Shown: positions 34,184 through 47,299, counted from the first letter of the stretch. The stretch is DNA of 64,000 nucleotides from Glossina fuscipes (GCF_014805625.2 NW_023998454.1:4407105-4471104); one strand, 5' to 3'. Program-made: numbers and translations. The notes: generated from the sequence alone by a model not told the origin.

Positions 34184-37100
34184 GGTACAGTGGGCTAACT
34201 TCATTTCAGAAGCAAGTGACAAAAGAGGATTAAATTAACTTAAAGAGAGCTTTTGTTTTTTTTTTTCATGAGAATATTCAATAATCCGCGCGCAAAGTGC
34301 AGATCTAATATATATGTCGGTTTCAAGCAGAAAACGCGGTATCACAATACATAGATGTTCCAACATTTTGTACAATGTTGAGACTAGGAGATTCTTAGGG
34401 ACTTTGTGTGTACTTATTATTAATAGTAGTGGTAACGCTGTTAATTAGCAACGATTCATTCTTATTATTTGTATGAGCAAGGATTCGTTTAATAGTGTCT
34501 TGATATGACGTCGATTCCCTCAAACATTTTCAAACTAAGACGGTAATATGCATGTTCGCGGCCAAACCGATAGTTGGTAAACGTCTTCACCAATTAGGTA
34601 AGACTTTCGTGTCATTTTCGTTGCTATTATTTATATGAAAGTGAGAAAGTAGAAAAAAGAAGGAAATTTTTGTTTATATTTAATTGTGGCTGTTGAAACT
34701 CGAAAAATAACAGTTGATTCTCTGATAAATAAGCAAGCAAACCAATTGTTAATGAATAAATATATTGTTTATTAGACGCTACAACATTTGTGGTAGAGGG
34801 TATATTGCCTGTATGTCATCGTATGTAACATGCTGAAGGGCTTAAGATGGACCCATCTCTTACTATAAAAATCGATTCAGAATCATTATTTGAGTTGATC
34901 TAAGCCTCTCTGCCCGTCAGTACATTTGTGTTCAAGCTGTACTTCACAATTTTTGAGATATTTTGATGAAATTTGATGCAGTGACGTATTTTGAACCGAA
35001 GACGAATGGTATTGAAAATGGTTCTGATTGGTCCACTCTTTTGACCACTCCCTATATAACGCCCTATTATGAAAAAGATTGTAATAAGAAAAAATTGTAA
35101 TTTTCAAAATTTCTCGGCACAAGTGGCTAAGTAATAGTATTTTGGTGTTCTAAATTAGTAAGAAAACTTTAGACCGGCTGCCAAGTTTGGACAATCTCGA
35201 GCCTAAGAACCCTACCGTAATAAGGATTTTCACGAAAATTGATCCTTTGTGGAGCCGAAAAGTCTAAGTTTTAACAAATGGTGATGGAAACTAACCCGTA
35301 AGATTACAGTAATTTCATACAAACATGAACTCTGCAAAATTTGGACCAAATACGCCTATTTTTAGATCCTGCCCTATTTAAGGATCAAACTTGTACTATA
35401 TAAGGTTACGTTTCGGGCCCGCTTCCCCAAAACTAGACACATGAAAATTGTGCCTTTTCTATGAACAAGATATAATTTCTGTGTTCTATAATAAAAATAA
35501 GAATTGTGTTAGACAATATGGTGTAGGATGTGTAACGGTCGACCTTGCCCGGCTATATGTTATTAATTGTTCTTAGACGTATATTATTTATACACTTAAT
35601 TTATGCGTATATTTATTTGAATTACGAGATGCATTAATTAATGAAATAGAAATATAATAAGAAAATAATTAATGAATAGAAAAAATTTATTGTGAGAGTC
35701 TTGTCGCTACATTATTTTGTATTTGCACCCCAAACCGAAAAATCGAAATACAAAAATATTGTGCAATGGCGAGCTTCTATTCCACAGGGTTGCTATGGTT
35801 TTTACTTTTCTGAAAAAAACGAACTTTTTTGCGTAAATCTTTAAGTTTGGGAGATATGGTCGAAAACAAAAGTTAAGGTTAACATTAATTTATTAATTTA
35901 TTACGTTTTGTTTTTTGGTTGTTGTTAAATTTTTTAGCTCAGCAAAGTTTGTTTGTTCATTTTTCCTAGCAAGTTTGCTTGCTATTTATTTTATTTTCAA
36001 TTTGCAACTGTTTTCTCTTATAAATGCAACTCTGAACAACCAATATTAACTCAGACTGCCAAATGTAAGCTCTTTTGCTTTCGAGTAATTTGACAAGTAT
36101 GGGAGAGTGTCTAAGTGATTCCAAAAAAACGTTAGTCATCAACCAATATTGAATGTTATCACATATGCGATGCGAAACCAAACGAAAACACAAGCTGCCT
36201 TTGTAATGTATTTTATAGATAGAGTTGTAGGACTCCACTTTATGCCGCCTGGCTAGCCCAACAACGTTTACAAAAATAAATTATAAGTAATTTAAACCAA
36301 ACGGGATCACTAATGGCGTGACGTCACATGTCAGTCCTACGGTCCGTCGGCAATGTTCTCCTGTCCGTTAGTGTATGTGTATGTATGCGTCGTGAAGTCA
36401 CTGTCCGTGATTAAATCCACAGAAACACACACTCACTTACTCACCCCATCCTGTTCTTCTACTCAGAGCATATCTTCCAACTTGTTTTTATACTTTGCAT
36501 TACACTATCGTCATTCATTGTTTTACAATAATAAAAACAATTCAAACATTTAATATAAGGTGCACATTGATTAGTTCTTAATCATAAAATTATACGTACT
36601 ATAAAAAAGGAAACAAAAAGAAATAAAAGTAAATAAATGCGAAAATAATAGAATACTTTCAATGCCTCTTCCGCTTCCTCCTTTCAGTTGATATTTGAGT
36701 ATATTTTAATTGCTTTCACATTACGCATACGTCTTACGCATTTATGTACAATGTATATGCGTATGTATAATTGCTGTTCTTTGAACAGCATTTTTTTCTT
36801 TGGCTTTATTTGGGTTGCTTAAAACCGTATATTGTAGATTTAGAGTACAGTTTGTTCATCAAATCACAAGTCGCCATTTGTAGAGTTATTTCACATAACT
36901 TAACTCAAACTTCAATCTGCAATATTTATATGAATGTTTGGATTTTGTTGATGGTCAAAACGACCAATTTCAATGTAAAAAAATTCTATTAAATTTGACA
37001 GAAGATATTTTGCTACTCTTAATATACTGTAGCTTATTTTCCAATATTTTACTTATTCTTTAAAATTTTATTGTTGTTAATGTACTTTAACTTACATTTT

Positions 37101-37689
37101 TAATATTTGCTACTTATAATGTACGTTTACTCAACTTTTAATTTTTGATCACTTTTATTGGCATCAAATGTCCGTTTTAGTTCTCTGTCGTGTTACACTC
37201 TATTCCCTTGTCGTCACCTTTTTTAGTTTTACCGTGACAAGTCGTTTTCAGCCTTCTCCAGAGCAGACTACCTATCTGATTTCTCATGTCAGTATTTTTT
37301 TTTTGTTGCCGTAACACACCCATTTGCATACGCAAAACGCGCCTGCTTAAGTGAGCAGGGTATTATGAAAAGAAACGCTGATTAACGCAACTCCGTTATT
37401 TTAAGGGACACTACTGTCTTGTAAAGATCGCGTCTACACGCGGACGTTACCACTTTCAGACAAGTGATTACCTCCCAGAAACATATAGAATTCTATGTTT
37501 TTAACTGAATACTGGCTATGATATACATATAAGCGTGTATGCATGAAAAAGTCCAAACGACTGGTATGTATGTGTAGAATATAATTTGTTTTCGTTTATT
37601 TTGAAGAATTGAGGAATCTTCAATTCTATGTTCGCCAAACGCTTTAATAAATTCCAGTCAGGATATCCATAATAGATGTCTTTGTTTGT
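34184..37689. other. intergenic, no recognised gene
   Basis: Mostly AT-rich. The stretch around 34790-35480 has the look of a worn dispersed repeat (it contains GTAGAGGGTATATTG), but no second copy was found in the window. A frame at 35966-36238 (-) has no recognised motif. Confidence 0.4.
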
Positions 37690-38430
37690 TGGCACACTAC
37701 CTTGTCGGTTTAATCACGCGGAGCCCGATGACACACGGGTTAGTTTTGCGTAACCGGAGCACTCTAGAGAGTTAAATAATCGCTATAAGCTAGGGCTTAA
37801 ACTATACAGGAGAAGTCAGATATGTTTATTGTCTACGGCTCAATAAACCTATTCTGGAGAGTATTGATTACCTTGATTATTCGCTTTAGGGATGATAGAA
37901 ACCGCAAACCACCACAATAGCCCCCGAAGGGCCGCACCCAGCAATCAGGACTTTCTACCCGCAGGTACTCATGACATAGTGAGCCCCGTGGAGCTTAAAG
38001 TTAGACTATAAAGCCTTTAGCCTTACTTTTTCGCGATATAGTCACTCCTGCCTTCGGATTAACCATACAATCCCCGCTAGGCAAGAGCCGATTACCCTTC
38101 TTCAAAATATATAAGCATTGAGTGCTACTACCGATGTTACGGGCGGTACCATGCTCTCGACTATTACTATATCATCGTATTTTACGTACCCAGCTACCAG
38201 CTGGTTGGTTAGTATTACACTGTTAGCAATAGTCCATGAGAAAAGAGTGGTTCTTCTAGTGCACCCCTAAGCTATCTCTCAGAAAACTTATCGCCAAGTT
38301 ATAGATAGTCCAAGCCTTAAATTCTTCGTCGCCGGTCAAGACCGGTTCCAGAGATCACTACGAGGAGGTGAGAGTTTTGGCACATCTATGCTCCTTCAAA
38401 AGCGTGGTTTATCACACCAAAATTTATAAC
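37690..38430. other. GC-richer unexplained stretch
   Basis: Markedly less AT-rich than its surroundings, with segments such as CCCGAAGGGCCGCACCCAGC near 37921 and CGTCGCCGGTCAAGACCGG near 38328. No frame on either strand reads as a known protein and I do not recognise rRNA or tRNA structure. Candidates are an LTR or untranslated leader of an unrecognised retrotransposon. It ends in an ATTTATTTATTTATTA run near 38459. Confidence 0.4.
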
Positions 38431-40639
38431 AAGAGATATACTGGTACTAATATGAAATATTTATTTATTTATTAAATACATTCCGCTGCAAAACAAGCCA
38501 TTAGCCGAATGTAACCTACAAAGTAACTTAATTGCAGTAAAGTGAAAAAAAATGATAAGATCAATTTAAAATATACATCAGAATTAAACTAAGCAATAAG
38601 TTAAGGTACGGGCGTATATGCTGATGAGTGAGCATGTGCTTTTTTATATTAATAGTAACAAATCAGAAAAAACGCCAAAAAAAAATAGTTATTGTTATCC
38701 AATTTACTGCCTACAAAACTCGAAAATTTTTAGCAGTTAGTTATGGAACATAATGTTTTTAGCATTGTAAACGGACGAAACAGAAGAATCAAGTAAGCGA
38801 TAATGATCTGAAACACATAATTAGCTGAGCATTGTAGTAGCTGCAAGAGCAAATCAAAATGTGTTCTTCCTCTTTTATTAGCTTAAGGACAAACACAACA
38901 TTTCATGGCCTTTATCAAGGGCGTATTTTATGCGATGGAAGAGGTAGGACAGCATCCCATCCCAAACCACGTAACGCAAGCAACAAGAAATCTCGTTGAA
39001 CAGACCCTAGACCTGGAGGATCAACATGGCATCTATAACTAGGAGGCCAGATATTTGAAATGAAGCCATTAAGAAATACATAAGAGTCTAAGCTAAAAAA
39101 GTCGAATCGTGGGAATCTTTTATAATACGAAATGAATTAAAGCGGCCCATGTAGATTTAACAATCTATTGGAAAGCCGTAGTGTAGTCAATATACCTGAT
39201 ACTATTTAAATAAATTACCGAACGAAGTTCAATTTCAATTGATCTTGGCTTAGGATAAGAAGAGATGAAACTGCATCACGAATTAATTTTCTCTTTTTAT
39301 AACAGATGATAATAATGAAACTAGGCGGGTCATACAAAGTTACACCTCACACCAGTTGGGCACCATTGAAGCGTTTTCTTACGTATCCCATTTTCTGACT
39401 AAGGGGAAAATCTTCGAAAAGAGCATGGTATAGTTGACATAAAGTTGGAGAAATATTCTCCCAAGAGATGTTTAGATGCGCTACTTGGTCGATGAACGTC
39501 CAACTTAGATTGGAGTTGCAAAGAAAATATACGACTGAATGAAATTTGTGCTGCATTGTGTTGAAACTCGGAGGCTTTATATCAACTTTCTTGCACAAGA
39601 CGTCGGAGCTCGCCAAAGACATCAAAATGAAAGTCAGGTTTAATGTGAATGGGCCGAACGCTGTTAACTGGTTAAACTCTTATCTTACTTAAGATGAGCT
39701 TTTAATTTACATAAATCTAACATTGTTGTCAAAAAGTTTTTCCACTAGTAAAGAAATATAAAAGACTAAGTAATGGCTCCCGCGATCACATTATAATCTG
39801 TGTACATACTTAATGGAATCTTTTTGTTGTTTTGTGATACTACTATCTCTGTTACTGACAAAAATTAATAGAACGGCCGCGTNNNNNNNNNNAAAACTTT
39901 TAACAATAATAGTAAAAATAACACATTTTTATGTCTGAACAAATTTTAAATAACGTTCATTATTGAAAGATGGGGTGGTGGGTGGCCGCAAACTAGGGCT
40001 GTATAATTTGAAAAAATATTTTTACACCCGACACATTAATTTATCGCAACTACTCCGTCATAGTTACAAAAATCATTAAAACTTTACAGTCGATAATTTC
40101 GATGTTAAAGATTTATTTTTATGCCTGATTTCTCAGCATAATGAATATAACTATAATGACGCTATCATCGCATAGTTATTGTAATTCATTCAAATAGATT
40201 ACTTACAGCAAACAACCTATGGAAAAATCTGTTTACAACTTTTCTGCATCATCTGTCCTCCGCTTATTTTATCATATAATAAAAGGTTATATCGGCAGTT
40301 CTGCAGTTTGTTCACCAACGTAATCGCAATTATATATGCTGAACTATCCATAAATTCTGTTATCTTACGTATAATTATTTTCAATCCTTGGATTCATTCT
40401 AATTATACTCAAATAAACGAGATGTTGTGAAAGACCTTTGTTTTTAATGATAAATATGAGAAGCGTTTCATCAATAGCTAGATTGAGCACCTTTAAAACC
40501 TTCAAAGCAAAATTGGCCGCATTGCCTTCAATTCTCTGTACACATAAAACATGGTTTCAAAACAATCTGTTGCAATTGTGCAGAATTTCTGGTTAGAAAA
40601 CCACACATTGTTGAAGAGATGAAGGATATGGGGGGACGT
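38431..40639. other. intergenic, contains a scaffold gap
   Basis: AT-rich, with a 10-N gap at 39883-39892. The minus-strand frame at 39347-39625 (92 codons) shows no motif I know. Confidence 0.45.
39883..39892. other. assembly gap (10 N)
   Basis: Ten unresolved bases mark a scaffold join; the real distance across it is unknown. Confidence 0.99.
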
Positions 40640-41400
40640 CTTTACATGTTACAGATACCATTAGTTTTTCGGTTGATCTGTGGGCAAATGTTAACTTTAT
40701 TGAAGCAATAGTAATTCCACTTACACATATATACAAGGCTTAATATGTTGGCTTTGCATCTAAACAAAACAAAATTAATCAGATTTAAAACTCAGAAAGG
40801 AGAAATCACAATCATTTACATTACCAAACTAAATGCAAGTGTGGTTTGAGAAGCAGATACAGTGAAATATTTGGAAGTGTATCTGGAGAACAACTTATCT
40901 TGGCAAAATCGCATTAATCAGCTTAAAACAAAATTATCTGCATATTGCTTCAACCAGGACATAATCTAAAAGGGAAGGTGTAATTGTTGATATTTCACTC
41001 AGAACAAGAATAAATTCTTTATCTATAGTTTGTGTCTATAAGAGAAATAATGCGTTCCCTTCAAGTTGTGCAAAACAAAGCTGAAGAATATATTTAGACG
41101 TTCAATGTCGTTCTTAATATTGACGCTATATGAAGACGTGGTTAAAACAATTCTATCTGCATATCGCTTGTTGGTATACATTTACACACTTGTGCATAAT
41201 ATAGGACCACAGACAGTTGAATTACAACAAAATCAATATGATTTCAACAACATATATGGATCGAAATTACGAGTATCCAGTTGTCGCTTGGAAATCAACA
41301 GAGAAAGTACTTTGGAATATAAGAGTTTGCCAGTACCCTTAAAACTCACTGTCTTTATCAAGTTTTAGAAGAGGACTCATAAAAAAACATTGAACTCTCT
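40640..41400 (+). mobile_element. LINE ORF2 remnant (end of RT and C terminus)
   Basis: Readable in several frames. About 40648-40705 gives VTDTISFSVDLWANVN, which sits where the YADD box should be, with Asp-Asp reduced to Thr-Asp. About 40745-40790 gives LALHLNKTKLIRFKTQKG. About 40850-40940 gives ADTVKYLEVYLENNLSW, then INQLKTKLSAYCF, the conserved thumb segment of non-LTR reverse transcriptases. The final frame, 41066-41366, gives VHNIGPQTVELQQNQYDF and SKLRVSSCRLEINRES near the C terminus. No endonuclease part is present, so it is 5'-truncated as is usual for LINEs. Jockey/CR1-like or R1-like; the clade is not decided. Confidence 0.68.
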
Positions 41401-42305
41401 CTAATATAGATTTGGTGTTTCGATGAAATACATTGAATTAATTAAGCTCGTAGAAATTTTACTGAAGTAAATGTTTTGCTGCCAGATAGTCTCGATAAGG
41501 CCCACGTTGAGCTGAGGCATTTTAATGTGCATATAAAAAAAATATTGTAAGTTTTGTGAAAATAAATAAAAAAAAATTATTCATATGATTCCTGTCTGTG
41601 TTTTTTTCGTATCGTACAAGCTTTTCATGACGAGTTGAGTTACAGTTTGGGAAATGTGAATAAAGCTCACCCAAAATTAACGTGAAGCAACTGCTCAGAA
41701 GCACTCACAAAAGCATCAACTAAAAAAAAAAAAATCAGCCAGAAAAATTACCGTATTTCCGTTAATAGAGTAAACAATGTGAAGTTTTAAGGCAATATTT
41801 ATCAACCGATTTTAAAACTTACGACTAAAGGAATATGACATGCTTACTAAGAAATGTAATGAAATTTTTAAATAATTTTCTCAACCGGTAAAGTAAACAA
41901 ATTGCTCTACAAAGACTGTATTGTCTTTTTCTTATTTATTTTATTTATATATTACACACTACATCATTATCATTTGTATGGTAAACAGCAACCAACAAAA
42001 AGTTGTGTAAGTTATGCTTCCCTTTAAAATTGTTTTTATTTTTCACGAAAATGTTTTTATTTACATTTAATATTTTTGCTTTTTAAATTTTGTATTTTAA
42101 AAATATCGTTTTAATTCTTTTAACAAAATTTTTAAACTCTTAACCTAACGTTAAAATGTGTCTATGCGAAGAAATATTTTTTTCGGAAAGTTTTCTACAA
42201 ATTTTATTTCAAAAAATTTTTTATTTCTAAAAATATTTTTAATTATCGCTTTCATGTAATAGAAAAGACACCTCGATTTCCATGACAGGCGAACACGACC
42301 GATCG
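41401..42305. other. intergenic, strongly AT-rich
   Basis: Nothing recognised; the stretch 41930-42300 is dominated by ATTTT-type low complexity. Confidence 0.45.
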
Positions 42306-42561
42306 ATCGATTAACTACATTTTTAATTTTATTAAATTTTAATACCAAAGCACTTAATTAGCTCCTAACTGTGAATATCCAAAACGAATTTCTCCTATAA
42401 TAATATTATTAGAGATTTAATAATAATAATATATAAATATAATATTAGAGATATAATAATAATAATATTAGAGAAATTCGTTTTTGATACGTACAGTTAG
42501 GAGCTAATGAAGTGCTCTCATATTAATATTTAATAAAATTCCAAAACTGGAGTTAATCGAT
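42306..42561. mobile_element. foldback element with about 90-bp inverted arms
   Basis: The left arm (42306-42394) starts ATCGATTAACTACATTTTTA and runs through GCACTTAATTAGCTCCTAAC to AAAACGAATTTCTCC. The right arm (42470-42561) is its reverse complement with few mismatches, ending in GGAGTTAATCGAT. Arms enclose about 75 bp of TAATAATATT-type repeats including two TATTAGAGAT blocks. There is no coding capacity. It has the form of a foldback or MITE-like non-autonomous DNA transposon; target-site duplications are not obvious. Confidence 0.75.
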
Positions 42562-42663
42562 TTGGCAAGTGAGGCATCAATATATGAGTTTGCATAATGT
42601 CTGCAATAATCATTTGCCTGGTAGCAAAGATTAAGAGACTATGACGGCAAAAATTTCCCGTAA

Positions 42664-43200
42664 CCTGTTGCTGGGGTAGCTCAGCGGCTCCAGGTTTTCA
42701 CAAGAAATTTATTTGAATGTTTTATTTAATTTTCCTTTATGATTCCTTTACGGGTTAAAATTGCTTCTGTTTCTTTGTTTTATAATTTCAAACATCATTT
42801 GACAAATTCTATGAAAATTCTTCAATTCAAATGATCGTTTATTTTGTTTCTATTCAATCTCTTATGACAATTGTTAAACTTCAAATTTTAATTCCCGTTC
42901 TTGATTGGTAAACCACTGAAGATGAGTTTTTCCTTTAAATATAAATTCATTTTTCTTACTTTAAGACCTAGCACTACCATCATTTTAACCGCACCAACCG
43001 AACCGAGACGTCCTCTCGTTAACGCACCCCGCGTCCGACACACTCTCTAACTTAACTTCTAACTTTCCTAAACCTCGGCTTAAAACTAATTCTTCATAGC
43101 TAACTATTCTTTCTCTTTCCTCTAGCTTCTCTTTGCTTAATCCTAACTTACTCTAGCACCCCTCGTCCAGAGACGGAGAACCTGTCCACCACATATATCA
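42664..43200 (+). repeat. dispersed repeat family A, copy 3 (left arm of inverted pair)
   Basis: Starts TGTTGCTGGGGTAGCTCAGC, then GGCTCCAGGTTTTCACAAGA, continues through AATATAAATTCATTTTTC and ATCATTTTAACCGCACCAAC, and ends with CTAACTTACTCTAGCACCCC and CAGAGACGGAGAACCTGTCC. It is the longest copy of the family. An inverted copy lies 400 bp downstream. Confidence 0.78.
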
Positions 43201-43599
43201 AATATCCCAAACAATATATGTCTTCAAGCAGCGTGCCATTAAAAATGAGTCAAATTCCGATGGCAAAAGAAAAAGCGGAAGAAATCGTCCCCGGCTACCC
43301 AATATTACAAATCATAGAAATTTAACTTTTTTTCTTTTTAATTCTTTTCAAGATAAAAGTAGTAGTGAAAGAAAGTTCTGCTACAGCCGAATACAATTTT
43401 CTTATTCGTTGTTGGTACACTTCCCTGTAAGTCTCTGCGTTGTCGATTTGACATTTACCCTCGGGAACAACTTGTCATCTGACTTGATATCGTTTAGCGT
43501 TTAGCGTTAGCGTATTGTAACTCACGAAGTGTTATCTAACTTGCAGAAGACCTCAAGTCTTCATACTAAATACGCCATTAAGAGTGTGAGGAGCGAAAG
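43201..43599. other. spacer between inverted family A copies
   Basis: About 400 bp with no recognised gene. It contains a direct repeat, GTTTAGCGTTTAGCGTTAGC, near 43493. Confidence 0.5.
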
Positions 43600-44012
43600 T
43601 CGTCTCTCGTTTTGGCCTTACAGGTTCTTCATCTCTGAGAGGGAGTGCTAGAGTAAGTTAGGCTAAGAGAGTAAGGATTAAGTGAAGAGAAATTAGAGTA
43701 AAAAGAAATCAGAAGAAGGTGACAGTAATTAGCTTAAGCCGACGGTGATGTCAAGTTTGTCAGTGCTAGAGTAAGTTAGAGAAATGACTCCAGGTGAAGT
43801 GTGAGTGACCGTAGATCGAGGGGTTATTGAAAGAGTCTGGTTGGTACGGTTACAATGACGGTGGTAATAGGTCGTCAAATTAAGAAAGTTGATTTATATT
43901 TGAACCAGAAAAAAAAGGAAAATCACCTTCAGAAAGAAAATTGTAATAAGCAAAAGAAAATACTAATAAAATAAGAAAATTCTTGTGAAACAAAACCTGG
44001 AGCCGCAGCGCA
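43600..44012 (-). repeat. dispersed repeat family A, copy 4 (right arm of inverted pair)
   Basis: Reading the minus strand from the right edge gives GCTGCGGCTCCAGGTTTTGT, CACAAGAATTTTC, AATATAAATCAACTTTCTTA, TAACCGTACCAACCAGACTC, CTAACTTACTCTAGCACTCC, GAAGAACCTGTAAGGCC and a terminal AAAACGAGAGACGAC. The order matches copy 3 along its length. The terminal block AAAACGAG-GACGAC is shared with copy 2 and is missing from copy 3. Confidence 0.75.
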
Positions 44013-45123
44013 ATATTTCTTTCATTCCTGAAAACTCCACACACTGTCGTCAGAAGAGCCACATGAGCTATCAAGCGAAGCGATATTCTCTGAGAACTAA
44101 TCATTGCAAGTTGGGTAACGCTTGTAAAGACTGTAAATTAATTGTATTACCTAAACTTAGCGAAAAAAGTTGAATTTTAATAAATAAAAAAAGTTTAATG
44201 ATATTGATTGGGAAAAGTGGTTGAAGCATGTGCCCTTCAATAACTACAAGGTGGACTTCTCCGCCAAAATGAACTAAAATAGATGCCACAATACAGCTTT
44301 AGAGAAAAGCTTGCTCGTAGCATGAAACCTTCCACATTTTCAACATCCGACAAAGCACTTTAAAATTACTATTTGGTATGAAATTTGGACAAGAAGATAA
44401 CGTTTAGAACGAAATTTTAATATCCATCGCTTCAGGGAACCGTATAAAAATGAAGACTCCTACCAATAATGTGGTTTATTAGTGCACGCGTTGGCTTTAA
44501 AAGTCAAATCGTTATTTTCCGCATTAAAGCATGTTTAATTTGAGTTTTAGATATTTTTTAGTCTTATTCAAGTTATTTAATTGATGCAAGATCGGGCGAG
44601 CGATAAAAAAGAGGATCTTACGCTTAGGTCTTACTCTTTCATCTTCTAAGTCACATTATTTATGTAGTCACATCACGAAGCACCAGGGAAGTCTGAAATC
44701 AAAGAAGTGTTATTAAAATCGCGATACCCCGGAAATATCTTGGGGCAATTGTAAAAAAATCTTCATGTCCGTTGGTTGCATTTCTGGAGAAGTACATTTC
44801 TCGTAAAAAGCGAACAATGTTAATCTTTCTGTACCACCTCTTTCGTTACAGCTTGCGTTCTCACTGCCTGTTCACTCAAAACACGAAGTTGTCCAAAAGG
44901 AGGCCTGTCGTTGCTTTACCAATATTTCAGAGGCGTTTATTGACTGTGTTCTTCATATATTAATATTTACTGAAATCTGGTTAAAGAAAGATGGTATAGT
45001 ACGGTCGGGGGCTAGTGAGCCAATCGAGATCATTTTTACGCCGGACACTGGAGAAAATTTAGATAGCAAGTTCAGCAACAGTTAGGGACGAAAATTTTAA
45101 AACGTTGTCGTAGTCATGTCGCT
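44013..45123. other. intergenic, no recognised gene
   Basis: Short frames on both strands (43985-44173, 44101-44289, 44772-44963) overlap and show no family signature. Confidence 0.4.
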
Positions 45124-46830
45124 CTAATGAGCAGCTCGTATAACTTCAGTTGCTGTATAAAGAGGACCAGCAAAATCTATGTCTGCGGTTTCGAAAGGCT
45201 TGCTAATAGCTACATGCTGGCTAGGTAATACAGTACACGGTTCCATTGAGCTCTTGCTATGAAAGCGTAAATATACAACGTAACGCTGAAAAATTCGCTC
45301 ATCAATGGTCGCGCCCGTACAGTCCAATATTTGGCCCGAATGAACGCTAATATTGCTGAAGTACCGCCGCGTTGTGTTGTACTTCGGGCGTTCAATATTA
45401 TGAGCTAACTCAAACACGATTCTTCCGATAAAATGATTGGATTTGTTCCATCGCTACAAAATTCACTTTGAGGGAGTCTACATTTAGCGTTTAGACCATT
45501 GTTAACGGCTAGGAATAATGATGACAATTTTGAATCACTTGATAATTTTTTATTTTTTCCAAAGCGTTTATTTGTCTACTGTAATATTGCATTTGTTAGC
45601 ATTTAATTAAGTAAATTTCTATTTCTTGTAATTCATTGGCTGCGAGATTTTCAAGTTTGAAGAGACGTTTTAAGTTATTTGTTTTCTTGTCTATATTTAC
45701 TCTTAATAAGCTTTTAATTTGCCATATATCAGAATACGCCAGGTGTAGTTCGTAAAAGTTTTGTTGTTTTACTAAACCTCTCAATCTCAATAATAGGAAT
45801 GTGTCTTTCAACTTCTGGGATGTTGACGCATAAATTTATGGTCTATCAACAAATCTTTTTCCTGCTCAACTAGATTCAATTTTGCCCATCTACAAGCGCC
45901 CATGTTTCCATAAAATTCAACTAATTCGTTCGTTCTGATTCCCCTTGTTAGGAAATCTGTTGAATGAGTTTAGATATTGGTTAAATTATCAATTTCGCTT
46001 ACTCTCCCTCTGATGTATGGTTTAGACTGGTTCCCGTGATCATTTATCCAGCTTAACGTTATTATCATGGCCACAGATTAGTAGACTATATTTTGATATG
46101 TAATGAATTTAATAAAGATAGTTGTCGTGCAGCCGACAATGCTGCCGTTCATTTCAATTTTGGAAGAATGATTTCTTTACCCTCTTGTTTTATTGGACTC
46201 ACTCTACATCTGCAGAAATGTGAACGTCGTCATTGATTCGCTGAAATGTGACACACATCTTCTACTTCTAATTTTACTTAAAATACTCAATTCATCTTGC
46301 CAGGATTGAAAATTGTTCAATTGGTCCCATTACAGTTTCTACTTCCATATGGCTTGCAACACTAATTTAGTTTTACGGTAAAAGGACCTAAAAATTCTAT
46401 CGGATCGTATAACATTCCCATTGAGTTCATTACATTACGCTTTATAGACTTCAAACTTTGTAAATAATATAAACTGTTCATTACGAAAGCACTAATATCA
46501 TCGATAATAGCGCACCAATTTATCCTTAAAACCTCTTGCTCTATTATTCCTTGTTTATTACTAAATATAGTAGAAAATTAGCACTTTTCATTATCTCAGT
46601 CTCAAATATACATTTAGCTTCTTGACTGTTAACATTGACAATGAAACCATCGACCTAAAATGTCGTAATTTGCTGGAGATCATACTATGTAAGTGATCGC
46701 ATTTTCCGAGATGATGTTGTATTATCGCTCTTACATCACAAAAGCGCTAGACGTTGTATCTTGTCATACGGAATTCGGCTATTTCAGAACGCTTTCCATT
46801 AGATCATACCATAAAACCCGATACGAATGA
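45124..46830 (-). mobile_element. BEL/Pao LTR retrotransposon pol remnant
   Basis: Read on the minus strand through many stops and shifts. Around 46800-46730 is an RFYGM-like RT segment. About 46660-46570 gives DGFIVNVNSQEAKCIFETEI, the region around the RT active-site strand. About 46210-46130 gives RVSPIKQEGKEIILPK, then about 46050-45960 gives TLSWINDHGN and YIRGRVSEIDNLTNI, typical of the BEL/Pao RNase H to linker region. About 45940-45880 gives TDFLTRGIRTNELVEFYGN. A last open frame (45417-45124) holds PCTVLPSQHVAISKPF, then ETADIDFAGPLY, the start of the integrase core with its first Asp. No LTRs were found. The order RT, RNase H, integrase confirms one element. It is dead. Confidence 0.75.
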
Positions 46831-47299
46831 AGACGTTCTTTCAAAAAAGCCGTTTCATGGTGTGTTCAACAAATTGGCCGCCAAATCTGGAACCTCTTCC
46901 CCCTTTTTTTAATTTCAGCTTTTTTCCACAATTTCCCTCTCGGTACCGTTTAAAGCTTGTCCCACGTCAGAGTCTCCGGGATATACAGCAAGCATTTACG
47001 GATAGTCCGTAATAAAAGCAGGAGGCTATTTAAAAAATTCACTCGGACTGGTTCCTTCAGAGATTATATGTTACACTCTAGCGCAAGACGATATTACAGC
47101 TCCTTGAAAGCAACTTGTTATTCCATATTTGTGGTGGCAATCGAACGCAAACAAAAAGTAAAAGTTTGTTTTTCCGTCATGAGCGTTGGAGATTTCAAAT
47201 GATCCGATGTTATAACCAACCTTTTTGCAATATTTTTGGGGGAAGTCTACTAACGTTCAAACACTTCGTCTGATAATTATCCGTACTCGACAAAGTCCT
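46831..47299. other. spacer between BEL/Pao and LINE remnants
   Basis: Frames at 46827-47202 (+) may be the worn 5' part of the LINE that follows but carry no motif I can name. Confidence 0.4.

Noticed and set aside
37690..38430. rRNA or mitochondrial insertion
   Set aside because: Composition suggested it, but I could not match any stretch to rRNA or to mitochondrial genes.
42664..42695. tRNA-like sequence GGGGTAGCTCAGCGGC
   Set aside because: No anticodon arm or T arm follows and the same words recur in repeat A copies; it is not a tRNA gene.
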